This document shows positions 43,133-51,271 of a stretch of DNA of 53,506 nt, one piece after another. This DNA is from Gemmatimonadota bacterium (GTDB taxonomy: Bacteria; Gemmatimonadota; Gemmatimonadetes; Longimicrobiales; Gaopeijiaceae). The DNA lies in assembly GCA_013002885.1 (NCBI GenBank), contig JABDLS010000156.1, forward strand, positions 1 through 53,506. The letters are read 5' to 3'. Below the pieces are notes generated by a model. The model made no database searches, had not been told where the DNA came from, and saw only the letters and a list, made by a program, of their open reading frames with translations. Positions within the stretch are counted from its first letter, which is position 1. Each line of letters opens with the position of its first letter. Made by a program: the position numbers and the translations under genes.

Positions 43133-43525
43133 CTATTCATCGACGTCCGGCGGCTTCCTCAGCTTCTTCTTCCGACTCCGCCGCCTCTTCTTCTCGAGGC
43201 GCTTCCGCTTCTGGCTCTTGGGCACCTTGGTCGGAATCCGCTCCGCAGGCACCTCGTTGCGTGCCTCGAGGCGTGCTCGTAGGCGAGCGAGGGCCAGGCG
43301 CCGGTTTCTGTACTGACTCCGCTCGTCGCGGGCCTCCACACGCTCCCCGGTCGGCAGGTGGACGAGGCGTACTCCGCTCTCCGTCGTGTTCTGATGTTGA
43401 CCGCCCGGTCCCCCCGATCGAAAGGTCTCCATCCGGCATTCGGCGAGGAGTGCCTCGTCGTCTTCGGGGATGACGACAGGAGCCTCGGCGGCGTCCTCTC
43501 CTGCGCTCTCGTTCGACTCGGTCAT
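43133..43525 (-). CDS. Release-factor-like (GGQ) protein
   Basis: The 130-residue product is a stand-alone RF-1 catalytic domain. The peptidyl-hydrolase loop is RSGGPGGQHQNTTESGVRLVHLPTG with an intact GGQ. The tail (about residues 98-125) is rich in Lys and Arg (KRKRLEKKRRRSRKKKLRK), as in ArfB/ICT1, where such a tail enters the empty mRNA channel of stalled ribosomes. It lacks the codon-recognition domains of RF1/RF2. Ribosome rescue is therefore likely, though sequence details around GGQ are nearer to the YaeJ-unlike 'release factor-like' group. The ATG is chosen at TESNES for its AGAGAG upstream. Confidence 0.87.
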   Translation of the reverse strand: MTESNESAGEDAAEAPVVIPEDDEALLAECRMETFRSGGPGGQHQNTTESGVRLVHLPTGERVEARDERSQYRNRRLALARLRARLEARNEVPAERIPTKVPKSQKRKRLEKKRRRSRKKKLRKPPDVDE

Positions 43526-43637
43526 GAGCTCTCTTTCGACTCGGTCATGGACTGCGGGGCGGGGGTAGCCGGGCATGGTAATGGTCGGGCGTTCTCGCTA
43601 CTCTACGGCGCCATCCTGCCGATTGATCCTACCCGCG

Positions 43638-44720
43638 ATGATGATACTCGAAGGCACCGACCAGAGCCCGGGCCTGAAGGTCCTTTTCAGCCTGGCGTGC
43701 GTGGTGGTCATCGTCTTCGGCCTCAGGCTGGCGGCGCCCATTCTCTTGCCCTCGGCACTCGCGCTCTTTCTCACGGTTCTGAGCCTGCCCATCATGGTCT
43801 GGCTCCGCAACCACCGGGTGCCGAAGGCCTCGGCCATCGTGATCCCGGTGCTGGTCAACGTAGCGGTGGTGGGGCTCCTGATTACTCTCTTCAGCCAGTC
43901 CCTTTCAGAGCTTCAGCGTGAGCTCCCGCGCTACCTCAACACCCTCACGCAACTCCAGGCTTCGTGGTTCGAGTCCCTCGAGGGGCGCACCGGGATCGTC
44001 CTTACCGAGTACATGACGATGGAGGTCATCGATCCCGGGGCCATCATCGGCCTGGCCCGGGGAGCTGTGGGACGGATCGCGCAGTTCGTATCCATGACGT
44101 TCATCGTCTTTCTCATCATGGCCTTCATGCTGAGTGAAGCGACGGTCTTCCCGGACAAGTTTCAATACATCATCGGGAACGCGGCGTCGGACGAGGATCG
44201 CCTGACGAAAGTGGTGACCGAAGTCCAGACGTACCTGGGCATCAAGACGATGATTTCCCTCCTCACCGGAGCCATCCTGGGGGCCTGGGCCTACCTCATG
44301 GGGTTGGATTTCCCGATCCTCCTCGGCTTGGTGGCCTTCCTTCTCAACTATGTGCCGACGGTGGGTTCCATTCTCGCCGCGATCCCGGCGCTTCTGCTGA
44401 GCATCATCTTGGTGGGCACCGTGGGGCACGCCGTCGTCGTGTCCCTCGGGTACGTCGTGGTCAACACCCTCTTCGGCAATATCATCGAGCCAAATCTCAT
44501 GGGGCGACGTCTGGGACTCTCCACGCTCGTCGTCATCCTTTCGCTGCTCTTCTGGGGGTGGGCGTGGGGACCACTCGGCGCCCTACTGTCCGTGCCCCTG
44601 ACGGTCATCGTGAAGATCTGGTTGGAGAACACCACCGACCTGCGATGGGTAGCTATCCTCCTCGACAAGGAGCCGCCGGCTCTGGCGCCGGCCGGTGCCG
44701 AGCCCGGAACAGGAGACTGA
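43638..44720 (+). CDS. AI-2E family (PerM/YdiK-type) membrane permease
   Basis: The 360-residue product has about eight membrane helices in the family arrangement: an opening pair (LFSLACVVVIVFGLRLAAPILLP), a long periplasmic helical segment, FIVFLIMAFMLSE, and the conserved PILLGLVAFLLNYVPTVGSILAAIPALLL and GNIIEPNLMGRRLGLSTLVVI. Members export varied small solutes or work as Na+/H+ antiporters, and the autoinducer-2 link holds for few. Double ATG at 43638/43641; I take the first. It lies six bases before the next gene. Confidence 0.88.
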   Translation: MMILEGTDQSPGLKVLFSLACVVVIVFGLRLAAPILLPSALALFLTVLSLPIMVWLRNHRVPKASAIVIPVLVNVAVVGLLITLFSQSLSELQRELPRYLNTLTQLQASWFESLEGRTGIVLTEYMTMEVIDPGAIIGLARGAVGRIAQFVSMTFIVFLIMAFMLSEATVFPDKFQYIIGNAASDEDRLTKVVTEVQTYLGIKTMISLLTGAILGAWAYLMGLDFPILLGLVAFLLNYVPTVGSILAAIPALLLSIILVGTVGHAVVVSLGYVVVNTLFGNIIEPNLMGRRLGLSTLVVILSLLFWGWAWGPLGALLSVPLTVIVKIWLENTTDLRWVAILLDKEPPALAPAGAEPGTGD

Positions 44721-44726
44721 CCAGAC

Positions 44727-45254
44727 ATGCCTCGCATCGACTTCGACGCGCTACCGGACCATGGCCGGCTATGGGTGTTTCCCGCGAGCCGCACGCTCTC
44801 GCCGGACGAGGTCCGGCGCACGACCGACGTGGTGGACGCCTTCCTGGGTGAGTGGGCGGCTCACGGCGTACCGCTCCGATCGGCCAGGCAGGTTCGGCAC
44901 GCCCAGTTCCTGCTCGTGGGTGTCGACGTCGACGCCGAAGCGCCCTCGGGCTGCTCCATCGACGCCCTGGTGAATCGACTCCGGATCCTGGGCGAGGAGT
45001 TGGGCGTGACCTTCATCGACCACTCGCCGATCTGGTTCCGCGATGGCGAGACCATCCGCACCACCCCCCGGCCAGCCTTCAGGGCCCTGGCCGAGTCGGA
45101 CGAGGTTTCTCTGGAGAGCGTCGTATTCGACACAAGCCTCACCACGGTCTCGCAGTTGCGCGACGAAGAGCTCGAGAAACCGGTCTCAGACAGCTGGCAC
45201 GCGAGAGCCTTCTTCCGCACGGCACCCAACTCGGCACACGGCGGAAACGTCTAG
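44727..45254 (+). CDS. Conserved hypothetical protein (family sometimes misnamed ABC transporter ATPase)
   Basis: The 175-residue cytosolic product resembles a conserved family known from Bacteroidota and Gemmatimonadota: RLWVFPASRTLSPDEV near the start, FLGEWAAHGVPL, SGCSIDALV in the middle, and SWHARAFF near the end. There is no Walker A or B motif, so the database label ABC transporter ATPase for such proteins is misleading. No signal peptide or membrane segment is present. Cys in SGCSID is a possible functional residue. Its function is unknown. Its stop overlaps the yheT stop within CTAG. Confidence 0.82.
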   Translation: MPRIDFDALPDHGRLWVFPASRTLSPDEVRRTTDVVDAFLGEWAAHGVPLRSARQVRHAQFLLVGVDVDAEAPSGCSIDALVNRLRILGEELGVTFIDHSPIWFRDGETIRTTPRPAFRALAESDEVSLESVVFDTSLTTVSQLRDEELEKPVSDSWHARAFFRTAPNSAHGGNV

Positions 45255-46276
45255 GGAGACGAGAAAGCGACCTCCAGAAACGAGGCGCACGTTTCTTCAC
45301 CCCAGAACCGTGGTGCTCCGGGGGAGCCCTCGAGGAAGCCGACGTGCCCTCCGCGCTCGTGCAGGAGCAACTCGAGGTGTGGATTGGCCTCGATCTCGAG
45401 GCGGGGGACAGACCGAGATGGTAGGAAGGGGTCGTCGAGGGCATGCAGCAGCAGGGCCGGCACCTTGATGCCCTCGAGAAACTGATTGCTGGAGCAGCGG
45501 GCGTAGTACTCTGAGGCGTCGGCGAACCCGTTGATCGGGGCGGTCACCAGGTCGTCGAAGGCGCGGATGGTGGAGGCGCTCCTGGCCGCGTCGAGGTCGA
45601 TATGGGGTGCCAATGCGTCGTTCTTCCCCTGGATCTTCCGTCGAAGGGAGCGAAGGAAGTACTCGGAATACACGCGTCCCATGAGGCTCTCTTCCAGGAG
45701 GGCGCACCCGGCCTCGAGGTCGTACGGAACCGACATCACCGCCGCCGCGTCAACGAGCCCGGCACCGCCGTCGGCTCGCTCCCCCAGCATCTTCAGGGCA
45801 ATGTTGCCGCCCAGTGAGAAACCGATCACCCCGAGTCGACGTCCGGGATGGCGGTCTCGTATCCTCTCCAGCAGCCAGCTGGGGTCGCTCGTTTCTCCGG
45901 AGTGATAGAACCGGAGGGCCCGGTTCGTCTCGCCGCTGCATCCGCGGAAGTTCATCGCCACCGGACGGATGCCTCGCAGCGACAGCTCCCTGCCCAGATT
46001 CCGGACGTACTTCCGTTCCGATGACCCTTCGAGTCCATGGAGGATGAGCACGATGGGAGCATCGCCGCCCGGGGGCTCGGGACCCCAGTCGACGTCGAGA
46101 AAGTCATCGTCGAGCGTTGCGAATCGTTCGCGCCGGTACGAGGCGTCGACACGGGGTCGCAGCCACCTCGCGAGAAGGGTCTGGGCATGGGGGCCCGATG
46201 CCCAGCGCGGCGCCTGGAAGGGCCTCGGGCGCCACGACGACGTCCCGTTCGCCTCCGACGAGGCTCCGTGTCCCAC
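45251..46276 (-). CDS. YheT-family alpha/beta hydrolase
   Basis: The 341-residue product belongs to the YheT/EMB8 (UPF0017) hydrolases. It starts FQAPRWASGPHAQTLLARW, where other members have the HLQT box, then has LILHGLEGSSERKYVRNLG, VAMNFRGCSGE, nucleophile GVIGFSLGGNIALKML, acid LHALDDPFLP and His in ERGGHVGFLEG. It is cytosolic with an unproven esterase role. The GTG start lies two bases after the tag stop and gives a start close to the family's usual one; the longer open frame is a shadow of tag. Confidence 0.87.
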   Translation of the reverse strand: MGHGASSEANGTSSWRPRPFQAPRWASGPHAQTLLARWLRPRVDASYRRERFATLDDDFLDVDWGPEPPGGDAPIVLILHGLEGSSERKYVRNLGRELSLRGIRPVAMNFRGCSGETNRALRFYHSGETSDPSWLLERIRDRHPGRRLGVIGFSLGGNIALKMLGERADGGAGLVDAAAVMSVPYDLEAGCALLEESLMGRVYSEYFLRSLRRKIQGKNDALAPHIDLDAARSASTIRAFDDLVTAPINGFADASEYYARCSSNQFLEGIKVPALLLHALDDPFLPSRSVPRLEIEANPHLELLLHERGGHVGFLEGSPGAPRFWGEETCASFLEVAFSSP

Positions 46277-46278
46277 GG

Positions 46279-46833
46279 TCAGTCCGCCTGGGACCAGGGA
46301 GGGTCGAGGGCCAGAATCCGCTGATGCACGGGACAAGCCTCGTGGTGGGCACCCGGCAGGTAGCCGATGCTCATGAGGAACTCGCCCGTGATCTCGCCCC
46401 CGGTGAAGCGGAAGACCTTCTTGAACAGCCGCACCCACTCGGCCTTGTCCCTCGGATGGTGTGCGTCGAGCCAGCTCGCGAAGCCGCCATGGGAGGCCCG
46501 AAGATCCAAGATGTTTTGGGCATTGTGGATAGCGGCGTTCACCTTGAGTCGATTCCGGATGATTCGGGGGTCGGCGAGGAGCCGTTCCCGGTCGGCCTCA
46601 CCGTACCCCGCAACCCGCTCGACGGAGAAGCCGTCGTAGGCCTCTCGCATGCCCTCCCGCTTCTTCAGGATGGTAAGCCAACTAAGGCCGGCCTGATTGA
46701 TCTCGAGACACAGGCGTTCGAAGAGAACGTCGTCGTCCCGCACCGGGAATCCGTACTCGGCATCGTGATAGGGCCCGTGAAACGGATGGCCATGGGCAGC
46801 CCGGCAATAGCTGGCTTCAGGAAGGGTGTTCAT
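46279..46833 (-). CDS. tag: DNA-3-methyladenine glycosylase I
   Basis: The 184-residue product removes 3-methyladenine from DNA. Family landmarks are PYHDAEYGFPVRDDDVLFERLCLEINQAGLSWLTILKKRE, with the active-site Glu in LEINQAGLSW, FRFTGGEITGEFLMSIGYLPG, and the C-terminal zinc ligands in HHEACPVHQR with an N-terminal Cys in YCRAAHGHPFHG. The ATG is chosen because it starts just before that Cys. It is transcribed with yheT and divergent from the envelope cassette. Confidence 0.94.
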   Translation of the reverse strand: MNTLPEASYCRAAHGHPFHGPYHDAEYGFPVRDDDVLFERLCLEINQAGLSWLTILKKREGMREAYDGFSVERVAGYGEADRERLLADPRIIRNRLKVNAAIHNAQNILDLRASHGGFASWLDAHHPRDKAEWVRLFKKVFRFTGGEITGEFLMSIGYLPGAHHEACPVHQRILALDPPWSQAD

Positions 46834-46969
46834 GGATGGGTGCGTCGCGGACTGACAGAGTGGAGGGACGTACCTTCTCGGGGGATCCCTCCCGGCCGAA
46901 CCCGATGAAACGTTCGTCCGATGGGCCCCGTACAGTCGAGAAGGTACCCAGCCCCACACTCGGAGAGGA

Positions 46970-48205
46970 ATGATCGGCACTCGATTCGGCCTCCTGCTCC
47001 TGGCCTCTGTCCTTTCCCTGGAGGGGGGCGATGATACGCGTCTGTATGGGCGGGTCACGACGGACGACGGGAGGACCGTGGAGGGGTACTTCCGTTGGGA
47101 CCGGAACGAGGCCAGCCGCTGGGACTTCCTCGATGCGGCGAAGGAGCTCCGGGAGGAAGTCCTCGAGGAGGCCGAACGCCTGGATCCTGCCTTCGCCGAG
47201 GAGATGCTCCAGCGCCGCAGCATCGTGGCGTTCGGTTTCCGTATCCGGTGGGATGAAGACGATCTCGAGGGCCCGCCGCGGGTCCCTGCCTCGGTGCGCT
47301 TCGAACACGTGGCGTTCATCGAGCCTCAGGAAGGGGCAGGGGTGCATGTCGGGCTCGTGGATGGCTCGACCTTCGAGCTCGTCGGGACCACCACGGACCT
47401 CGGGCCGTCCATGAGAGATCTCCTCGTGGACACCGGCGAGGGCCTGGTGGAGATCGACTGGCAGGACGTCCGGCGCGTGGACTTCCTGCGTCCACCGCCG
47501 GGGGTGCACGCTGCGCGGGACACGGCCCTCGTCGGCACGGTGCGCACGTGGAGTGAGTTGGAGCTCACGGGACAGGTCGCCTGGGACCGTGACGAGGTGT
47601 TCCTCTCGGACGTCCTGGACGGACGAGAGGGCTCTGAGGACCTGGAGATTCCCTTCCGCGAGATCGTCGCCATCGCTCCCGAGGGCCGAAGGAGCGCCGA
47701 AGTGACACTGACCACGGGTGCGATTCTCTCCATGCGCGGCACGAACGACGTCGACCGGGGCAACCGGGGCCTCGACCTGTCCGTGCCGGGGCTGGGCCGG
47801 ATCCTGGTTCCGTGGGGTGAACTCGAGTCGGTGCGCTTTCAACCCCAGGCCGAGGCGCTGCCCGCGGCGCTTCCCATAGGCCGCTTGCACGGTACTGTGT
47901 ATGCGCGTGACGGGAGAGTCCTCACCGGGGCCCTCCGCTGGGGACATGACGAAGAGTACGGTTGGGAGGTCCTGGATGGATGGCACGGCGACACGGAGGT
48001 GGATGTGGAGTTCGGGACCATCGAACAGATCCGGCCCGACGGCCCGGAGGCGGCGGTCGTGGTGCTGGCCGACGGACGTGTCCTGCGACTCGAGGACACC
48101 GACGACGTCGGAGAGGGGCACCGCGGTGTCTTCGTCAGCCCGGACGGGGGCTCTGCCCGCCTCGTCCGTTGGGGCGACGTTGATCGGGTGATCTTCCACC
48201 GATGA
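46970..48205 (+). CDS. Exported protein with three copies of an unrecognised beta-rich domain
   Basis: The 411-residue product has a short signal-like start (GLLLLASVLSLEGG) and three related units at about 24-172, 187-290 and 305-409. Each opens with L-x-G-x-V, then DGR-x-(V/L)-(E/T)-G-x-x-R/A-W-D-R/H-(N/D)-E, a W/V-x-x-LD(G/A) strand, a middle FxxIxxI/V block, an xLxDGxxxxLxGTxD turn, and closes with W-x-(D/E)-(V/L)-x-x-V-x-F. Unit 1 has a 30-residue helical insert. A GGAG site precedes the ATG. It overlaps the Omp85-like gene by four bases, so it is probably its partner. No known family was recognised. Confidence 0.8.
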   Translation: MIGTRFGLLLLASVLSLEGGDDTRLYGRVTTDDGRTVEGYFRWDRNEASRWDFLDAAKELREEVLEEAERLDPAFAEEMLQRRSIVAFGFRIRWDEDDLEGPPRVPASVRFEHVAFIEPQEGAGVHVGLVDGSTFELVGTTTDLGPSMRDLLVDTGEGLVEIDWQDVRRVDFLRPPPGVHAARDTALVGTVRTWSELELTGQVAWDRDEVFLSDVLDGREGSEDLEIPFREIVAIAPEGRRSAEVTLTTGAILSMRGTNDVDRGNRGLDLSVPGLGRILVPWGELESVRFQPQAEALPAALPIGRLHGTVYARDGRVLTGALRWGHDEEYGWEVLDGWHGDTEVDVEFGTIEQIRPDGPEAAVVVLADGRVLRLEDTDDVGEGHRGVFVSPDGGSARLVRWGDVDRVIFHR

Positions 48206-50445
48206 ACGCTGCACCGCTGACGCTCGTAGGTGCCGTCACGATGGCCGTCGGCCTGACCATGGCCGATGCCGTCGCGACCCCCGCCGCCCTGGCCCAGGAA
48301 GAGGATTCCTCCTACGTCGACCCCACCGCTCGAGTGCTCCACGAAGCCGCCATGGCCGCCCGGGAGCGGGTCGACCAGTCCGTGGTGAGCTACACGGCCG
48401 TCGTACGCCAGCGGATCGCCGCCGCCATCCGTATGCCCCTCAAAGACCGGACTCTCTACCGCTCCGAGGCTTCGCACCGGCTCTGGTGGAATCGAGACGC
48501 CGAGAATCTGGTGCAGATCCTCGCCTTCCGCGAGCAGACTCCCGTCGGCGTCGACCCGGATCATGTGGACTTCGATCGGTTCAATACGGCGTTCGACCCC
48601 ATGAACGATCGCCTCTTCTTCGGTTTCGCATCGAACGAGGAGGACATGGGTGAGCCGGACGGCGGCGACTTCTGGTTCGAGCACCCGCTCTACCCGGAGT
48701 ATGTCGACGCCTATCGTTTCATCTCGGGCGACACCATCACGCTCGCACTTCCCGACGGCAGGACGATCCGCGCCATCGAGCTCCAGGTGGTGCCGAAGGT
48801 CGCCGACGTCCACCGGATGACGGGAGCCCTCTGGATCGAGCCCGAAACCGGCTCCCTCGTCCGTGCCGTGTATCGCCTCTCCGACACCTTCGATGCTTTC
48901 CGAGACATTCCCGACCTCCAGGAGGAGGAAGAAGAGGACCTGAGCTTCGTCCCCGGCCTCCTGAAGCCGTGGACCGCCGAGATTTCCATGATTTCCGTGG
49001 AGTACGCCCTATGGGACTTCGAGGTCTGGATGCCTCGGTCCATGCGCATGGAGGGCGTCGTCGCCGCCGGAATCATCAAGGCGCCGATCAGCTTCGACTA
49101 CGCTTATGAACTCGAATCGGTGACGACGGAGCAAAGCCTCGCGGCCGGCACTACAGGTGACCTGCCCGAGCTCCGCTTCGCCACCCGGAGCGAGGCCATG
49201 GCGTACCTCAACGAACGGGCTTTCGGAGCGGATGTCCCCTTCGACAGCCGCGTGTCGATGAATGGGGAGTCGGACCGCGTCCGCCTCATCTACCCCCAGG
49301 ACCGGGCTTTCCTCATGGAGAGCCCTGAGCTGCCCCCGCCGATATGGGAGGCTGCCCCGGGGTTTGCCTCCGAGTACGAGCTTCGCGAGAGCTTCGACGT
49401 TCTCGCGGACCTCCCGCTGGCACCGCTCCCGCAGACGCCCACCACGTTCCGCTGGGGATGGCAGCGCCCCGACCTGATCCGATACAACCGGGTGGAGGGA
49501 CTCTCGCTTGGTGCCCGGGTGCAGATTCGCCCTCAGACGTTCCTGGGGCCCCTGTCGGTGACCGCCACCGCCCGGATCGGCCACGCGGATCCGGAGCCGG
49601 ATGGACGGTTGGACCTCACCCGCGAGACGCTCCGGCGGCGGATCACCCTGTCCGGCTATCACGAGCTGGCCTCCCTGGAGCCCGATGCCCGTCACCTGGG
49701 CCTGGGAAATTCCCTGATGGCTGCTTTCTTCGGGCGAGATGACGGCGACTACTATCGCCGCTCCGGGGCCGCACTCGAGTGGACGCCCCCGGTAGCCCAG
49801 CGCGGGTCCTGGCTCGTTCGTGCCTATGCCGACTTCCACCAGCCGGTGGACGTGGAGACCGACTTCGCTCTCTTCAAGTTCTGGAAGGACGATTGGTCAT
49901 TCCGGCCCAACCTTCGGGCCGAGGAGGGGTGGGAGTACGGTGGGGTGGTCGAGCTCGCACCGTGGTGGGGGTCGGACCCTCGGATGGCGCAGGGCGGTCT
50001 TCAGGTGACGCTCCTGGGGGCGACGGGTGACCACGAGTTCGCCCGTGGCTCCCTGGTGGGTACGGTCGTCCTGCCGCTACCGGCGGATCTGCGTCTGGCC
50101 GTGGAGGCGGGAGCCGGCACCGTCGCCGGCAGCCCCTCGATCCAGCGCCTGTGGTATGTGGGTGGCCCCCGTACCCTCCGTGGGTACGCCCCTCTGCGAA
50201 TGGGGGGAGAAGACATGGTTCGTGGCCGGGCCGAACTGGCGAGAATCTTCCCCTCTGGAGCACTGTCCTTCTTCTCCGACTACGCGTGGGCGGGGACCTT
50301 CGGCGAATTCGAGGTCGGTCAGGGCTTCTACTCCATCGGCTCGGGGCTCTCGCTGGTGGACGGGCTGATTCGATTCGACGCCGGGTACGGCCTCAAAGCG
50401 CCGAAGCGGTTGCGCATCGACTTCTACCTCGACGCGCCGCTCTGA
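48202..50445 (+). CDS. Omp85-like outer-membrane beta-barrel protein with novel N-terminal region
   Basis: The 747-residue product has a signal peptide (cleavage near ATPAALAQ), a soluble region of about 350 residues, and a C-terminal barrel. The barrel carries the Omp85 hallmark YVGGPRTLRGY (residues 652-662), followed by DMVRGRAELARIF and a terminal strand ending RLRIDFYLDAPL. The soluble part lacks recognisable POTRA repeats; it has a block resembling DUF5686-like or LolA-type beta folds (GALWIEPETGSLVRAVYRL). It might secrete, insert or transport the upstream triple-repeat protein, but that is inference. The ATG overlaps the upstream stop (ATGA). Confidence 0.83.
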   Translation: MNAAPLTLVGAVTMAVGLTMADAVATPAALAQEEDSSYVDPTARVLHEAAMAARERVDQSVVSYTAVVRQRIAAAIRMPLKDRTLYRSEASHRLWWNRDAENLVQILAFREQTPVGVDPDHVDFDRFNTAFDPMNDRLFFGFASNEEDMGEPDGGDFWFEHPLYPEYVDAYRFISGDTITLALPDGRTIRAIELQVVPKVADVHRMTGALWIEPETGSLVRAVYRLSDTFDAFRDIPDLQEEEEEDLSFVPGLLKPWTAEISMISVEYALWDFEVWMPRSMRMEGVVAAGIIKAPISFDYAYELESVTTEQSLAAGTTGDLPELRFATRSEAMAYLNERAFGADVPFDSRVSMNGESDRVRLIYPQDRAFLMESPELPPPIWEAAPGFASEYELRESFDVLADLPLAPLPQTPTTFRWGWQRPDLIRYNRVEGLSLGARVQIRPQTFLGPLSVTATARIGHADPEPDGRLDLTRETLRRRITLSGYHELASLEPDARHLGLGNSLMAAFFGRDDGDYYRRSGAALEWTPPVAQRGSWLVRAYADFHQPVDVETDFALFKFWKDDWSFRPNLRAEEGWEYGGVVELAPWWGSDPRMAQGGLQVTLLGATGDHEFARGSLVGTVVLPLPADLRLAVEAGAGTVAGSPSIQRLWYVGGPRTLRGYAPLRMGGEDMVRGRAELARIFPSGALSFFSDYAWAGTFGEFEVGQGFYSIGSGLSLVDGLIRFDAGYGLKAPKRLRIDFYLDAPL

Positions 50446-50510
50446 GGGACTTCCAACACCGGGGCCCCGTGGTGGCCGGCGCTTGCCAGCGCTCGAGGGC
50501 GGGACGCACA

Positions 50511-51119
50511 ATGACCGCCGCTACCGCAGCGATTTCCTCCTCGAGCCGAACGCGCTCCGTGCCCAACTCAGCCTCCGTCCTATCCCTCCCCACGCGTTGG
50601 AGGCGCAGCTGGCTGGAGCGTCTTGCCGGGGCGCTGCTGGTGGCTGTTCTCGCATGGCCGACCGCAGAGGTCGCGGCTCAGGGAGCTGACCGGAACCGGA
50701 TGGCCGTAGGAGACAGCGTGCGCGTTCGGCTCTCCGGCCGGATGACGGTCTCCGCGGTCTTCAGTCAGTGGCGGGCAGGAGGGATTCTCCTCGACGTGGC
50801 GGGCTTCGTCGATCCCTATCAGGTCGACCTCGAGAATCTGGAGCGGCTCGATGTATATATGGCGCGTACGCCCAGTGAGTCCTTCCGCCACGGGGCCCTC
50901 CTTGGCGGTACCGCCGGCATCTTCATCGGCGCGGTGACGGGCCTGCTCCTCCACGCCGGAGGCGTCATCGACGACCCGACGGCGCCCCCTGCCGAGATCG
51001 TGACGGACGCCATCACCTTCGCCGGCATCGGATTGGTGAGCGGAGTCCTCGTCGGCGGCTTCTACGCCAGCTCCCATCCGGGTAGCGGCTGGATCAGGGT
51101 TCAGGTCCCCACCTCCTGA
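50511..51119 (+). CDS. Small exported protein with Gly-rich hydrophobic segments, unknown function
   Basis: The 202-residue product has a Ser/Thr/Arg-rich start, a signal segment (AGALLVAVLAWPTAEVAAQ), a small beta domain (about 62-120: GDSVRVRLSGRMTVSAVFSQW, then ILLDVAGFVDPYQVDLENL) and two Gly-rich hydrophobic segments (GALLGGTAGIFIGAVTGLLL and FAGIGLVSGVLVGGFYAS). The beta domain resembles the one triplicated in the protein two genes upstream in its xxxVxLxxLxxLxV closing strand, but only loosely. A GAGGG site lies ten bases upstream. It lies 65 bases after the Omp85-like gene. Confidence 0.72.
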   Translation: MTAATAAISSSSRTRSVPNSASVLSLPTRWRRSWLERLAGALLVAVLAWPTAEVAAQGADRNRMAVGDSVRVRLSGRMTVSAVFSQWRAGGILLDVAGFVDPYQVDLENLERLDVYMARTPSESFRHGALLGGTAGIFIGAVTGLLLHAGGVIDDPTAPPAEIVTDAITFAGIGLVSGVLVGGFYASSHPGSGWIRVQVPTS

Positions 51120-51141
51120 ACTGAACGCCCTTCCGGGGGGG

Positions 51142-51179
51142 TCGTCTTGATGACGATCCCTCGTCAATCAATGACGAGG
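51142..51179. promoter_or_regulatory. Two adjacent palindromes upstream of tetR
   Basis: TCGTC-TTGAT-GACGA (51142-51156) and CCTCGTCA-ATCAA-TGACGAGG (51159-51179) share the half-site TCGTC/GACGA. Two similar palindromes one helical turn or more apart suggest a dimeric repressor site. The second could instead be a terminator for the gene upstream. Confidence 0.4.
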
Positions 51180-51236
51180 CGTCCATTTCGCACTATTTGA
51201 CACTAAACGGCGTTCGCTTACGTAGAGCGAGGAAGA

Positions 51237-51265
51237 TTGACGTTCTGAGAAGGCTTGTTTACAGT
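51237..51265 (+). promoter_or_regulatory. Promoter of the tetR gene, apparently leaderless
   Basis: TTGACG (51237-51242) and TACAGT (51260-51265) lie exactly 17 bases apart. The ATG begins seven bases after the -10, at or near the expected transcription start, so the mRNA would have no 5' leader. A perfect TTGACA (51197-51202) upstream has no good -10. Confidence 0.55.
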
Positions 51266-51271
51266 GTTCAC

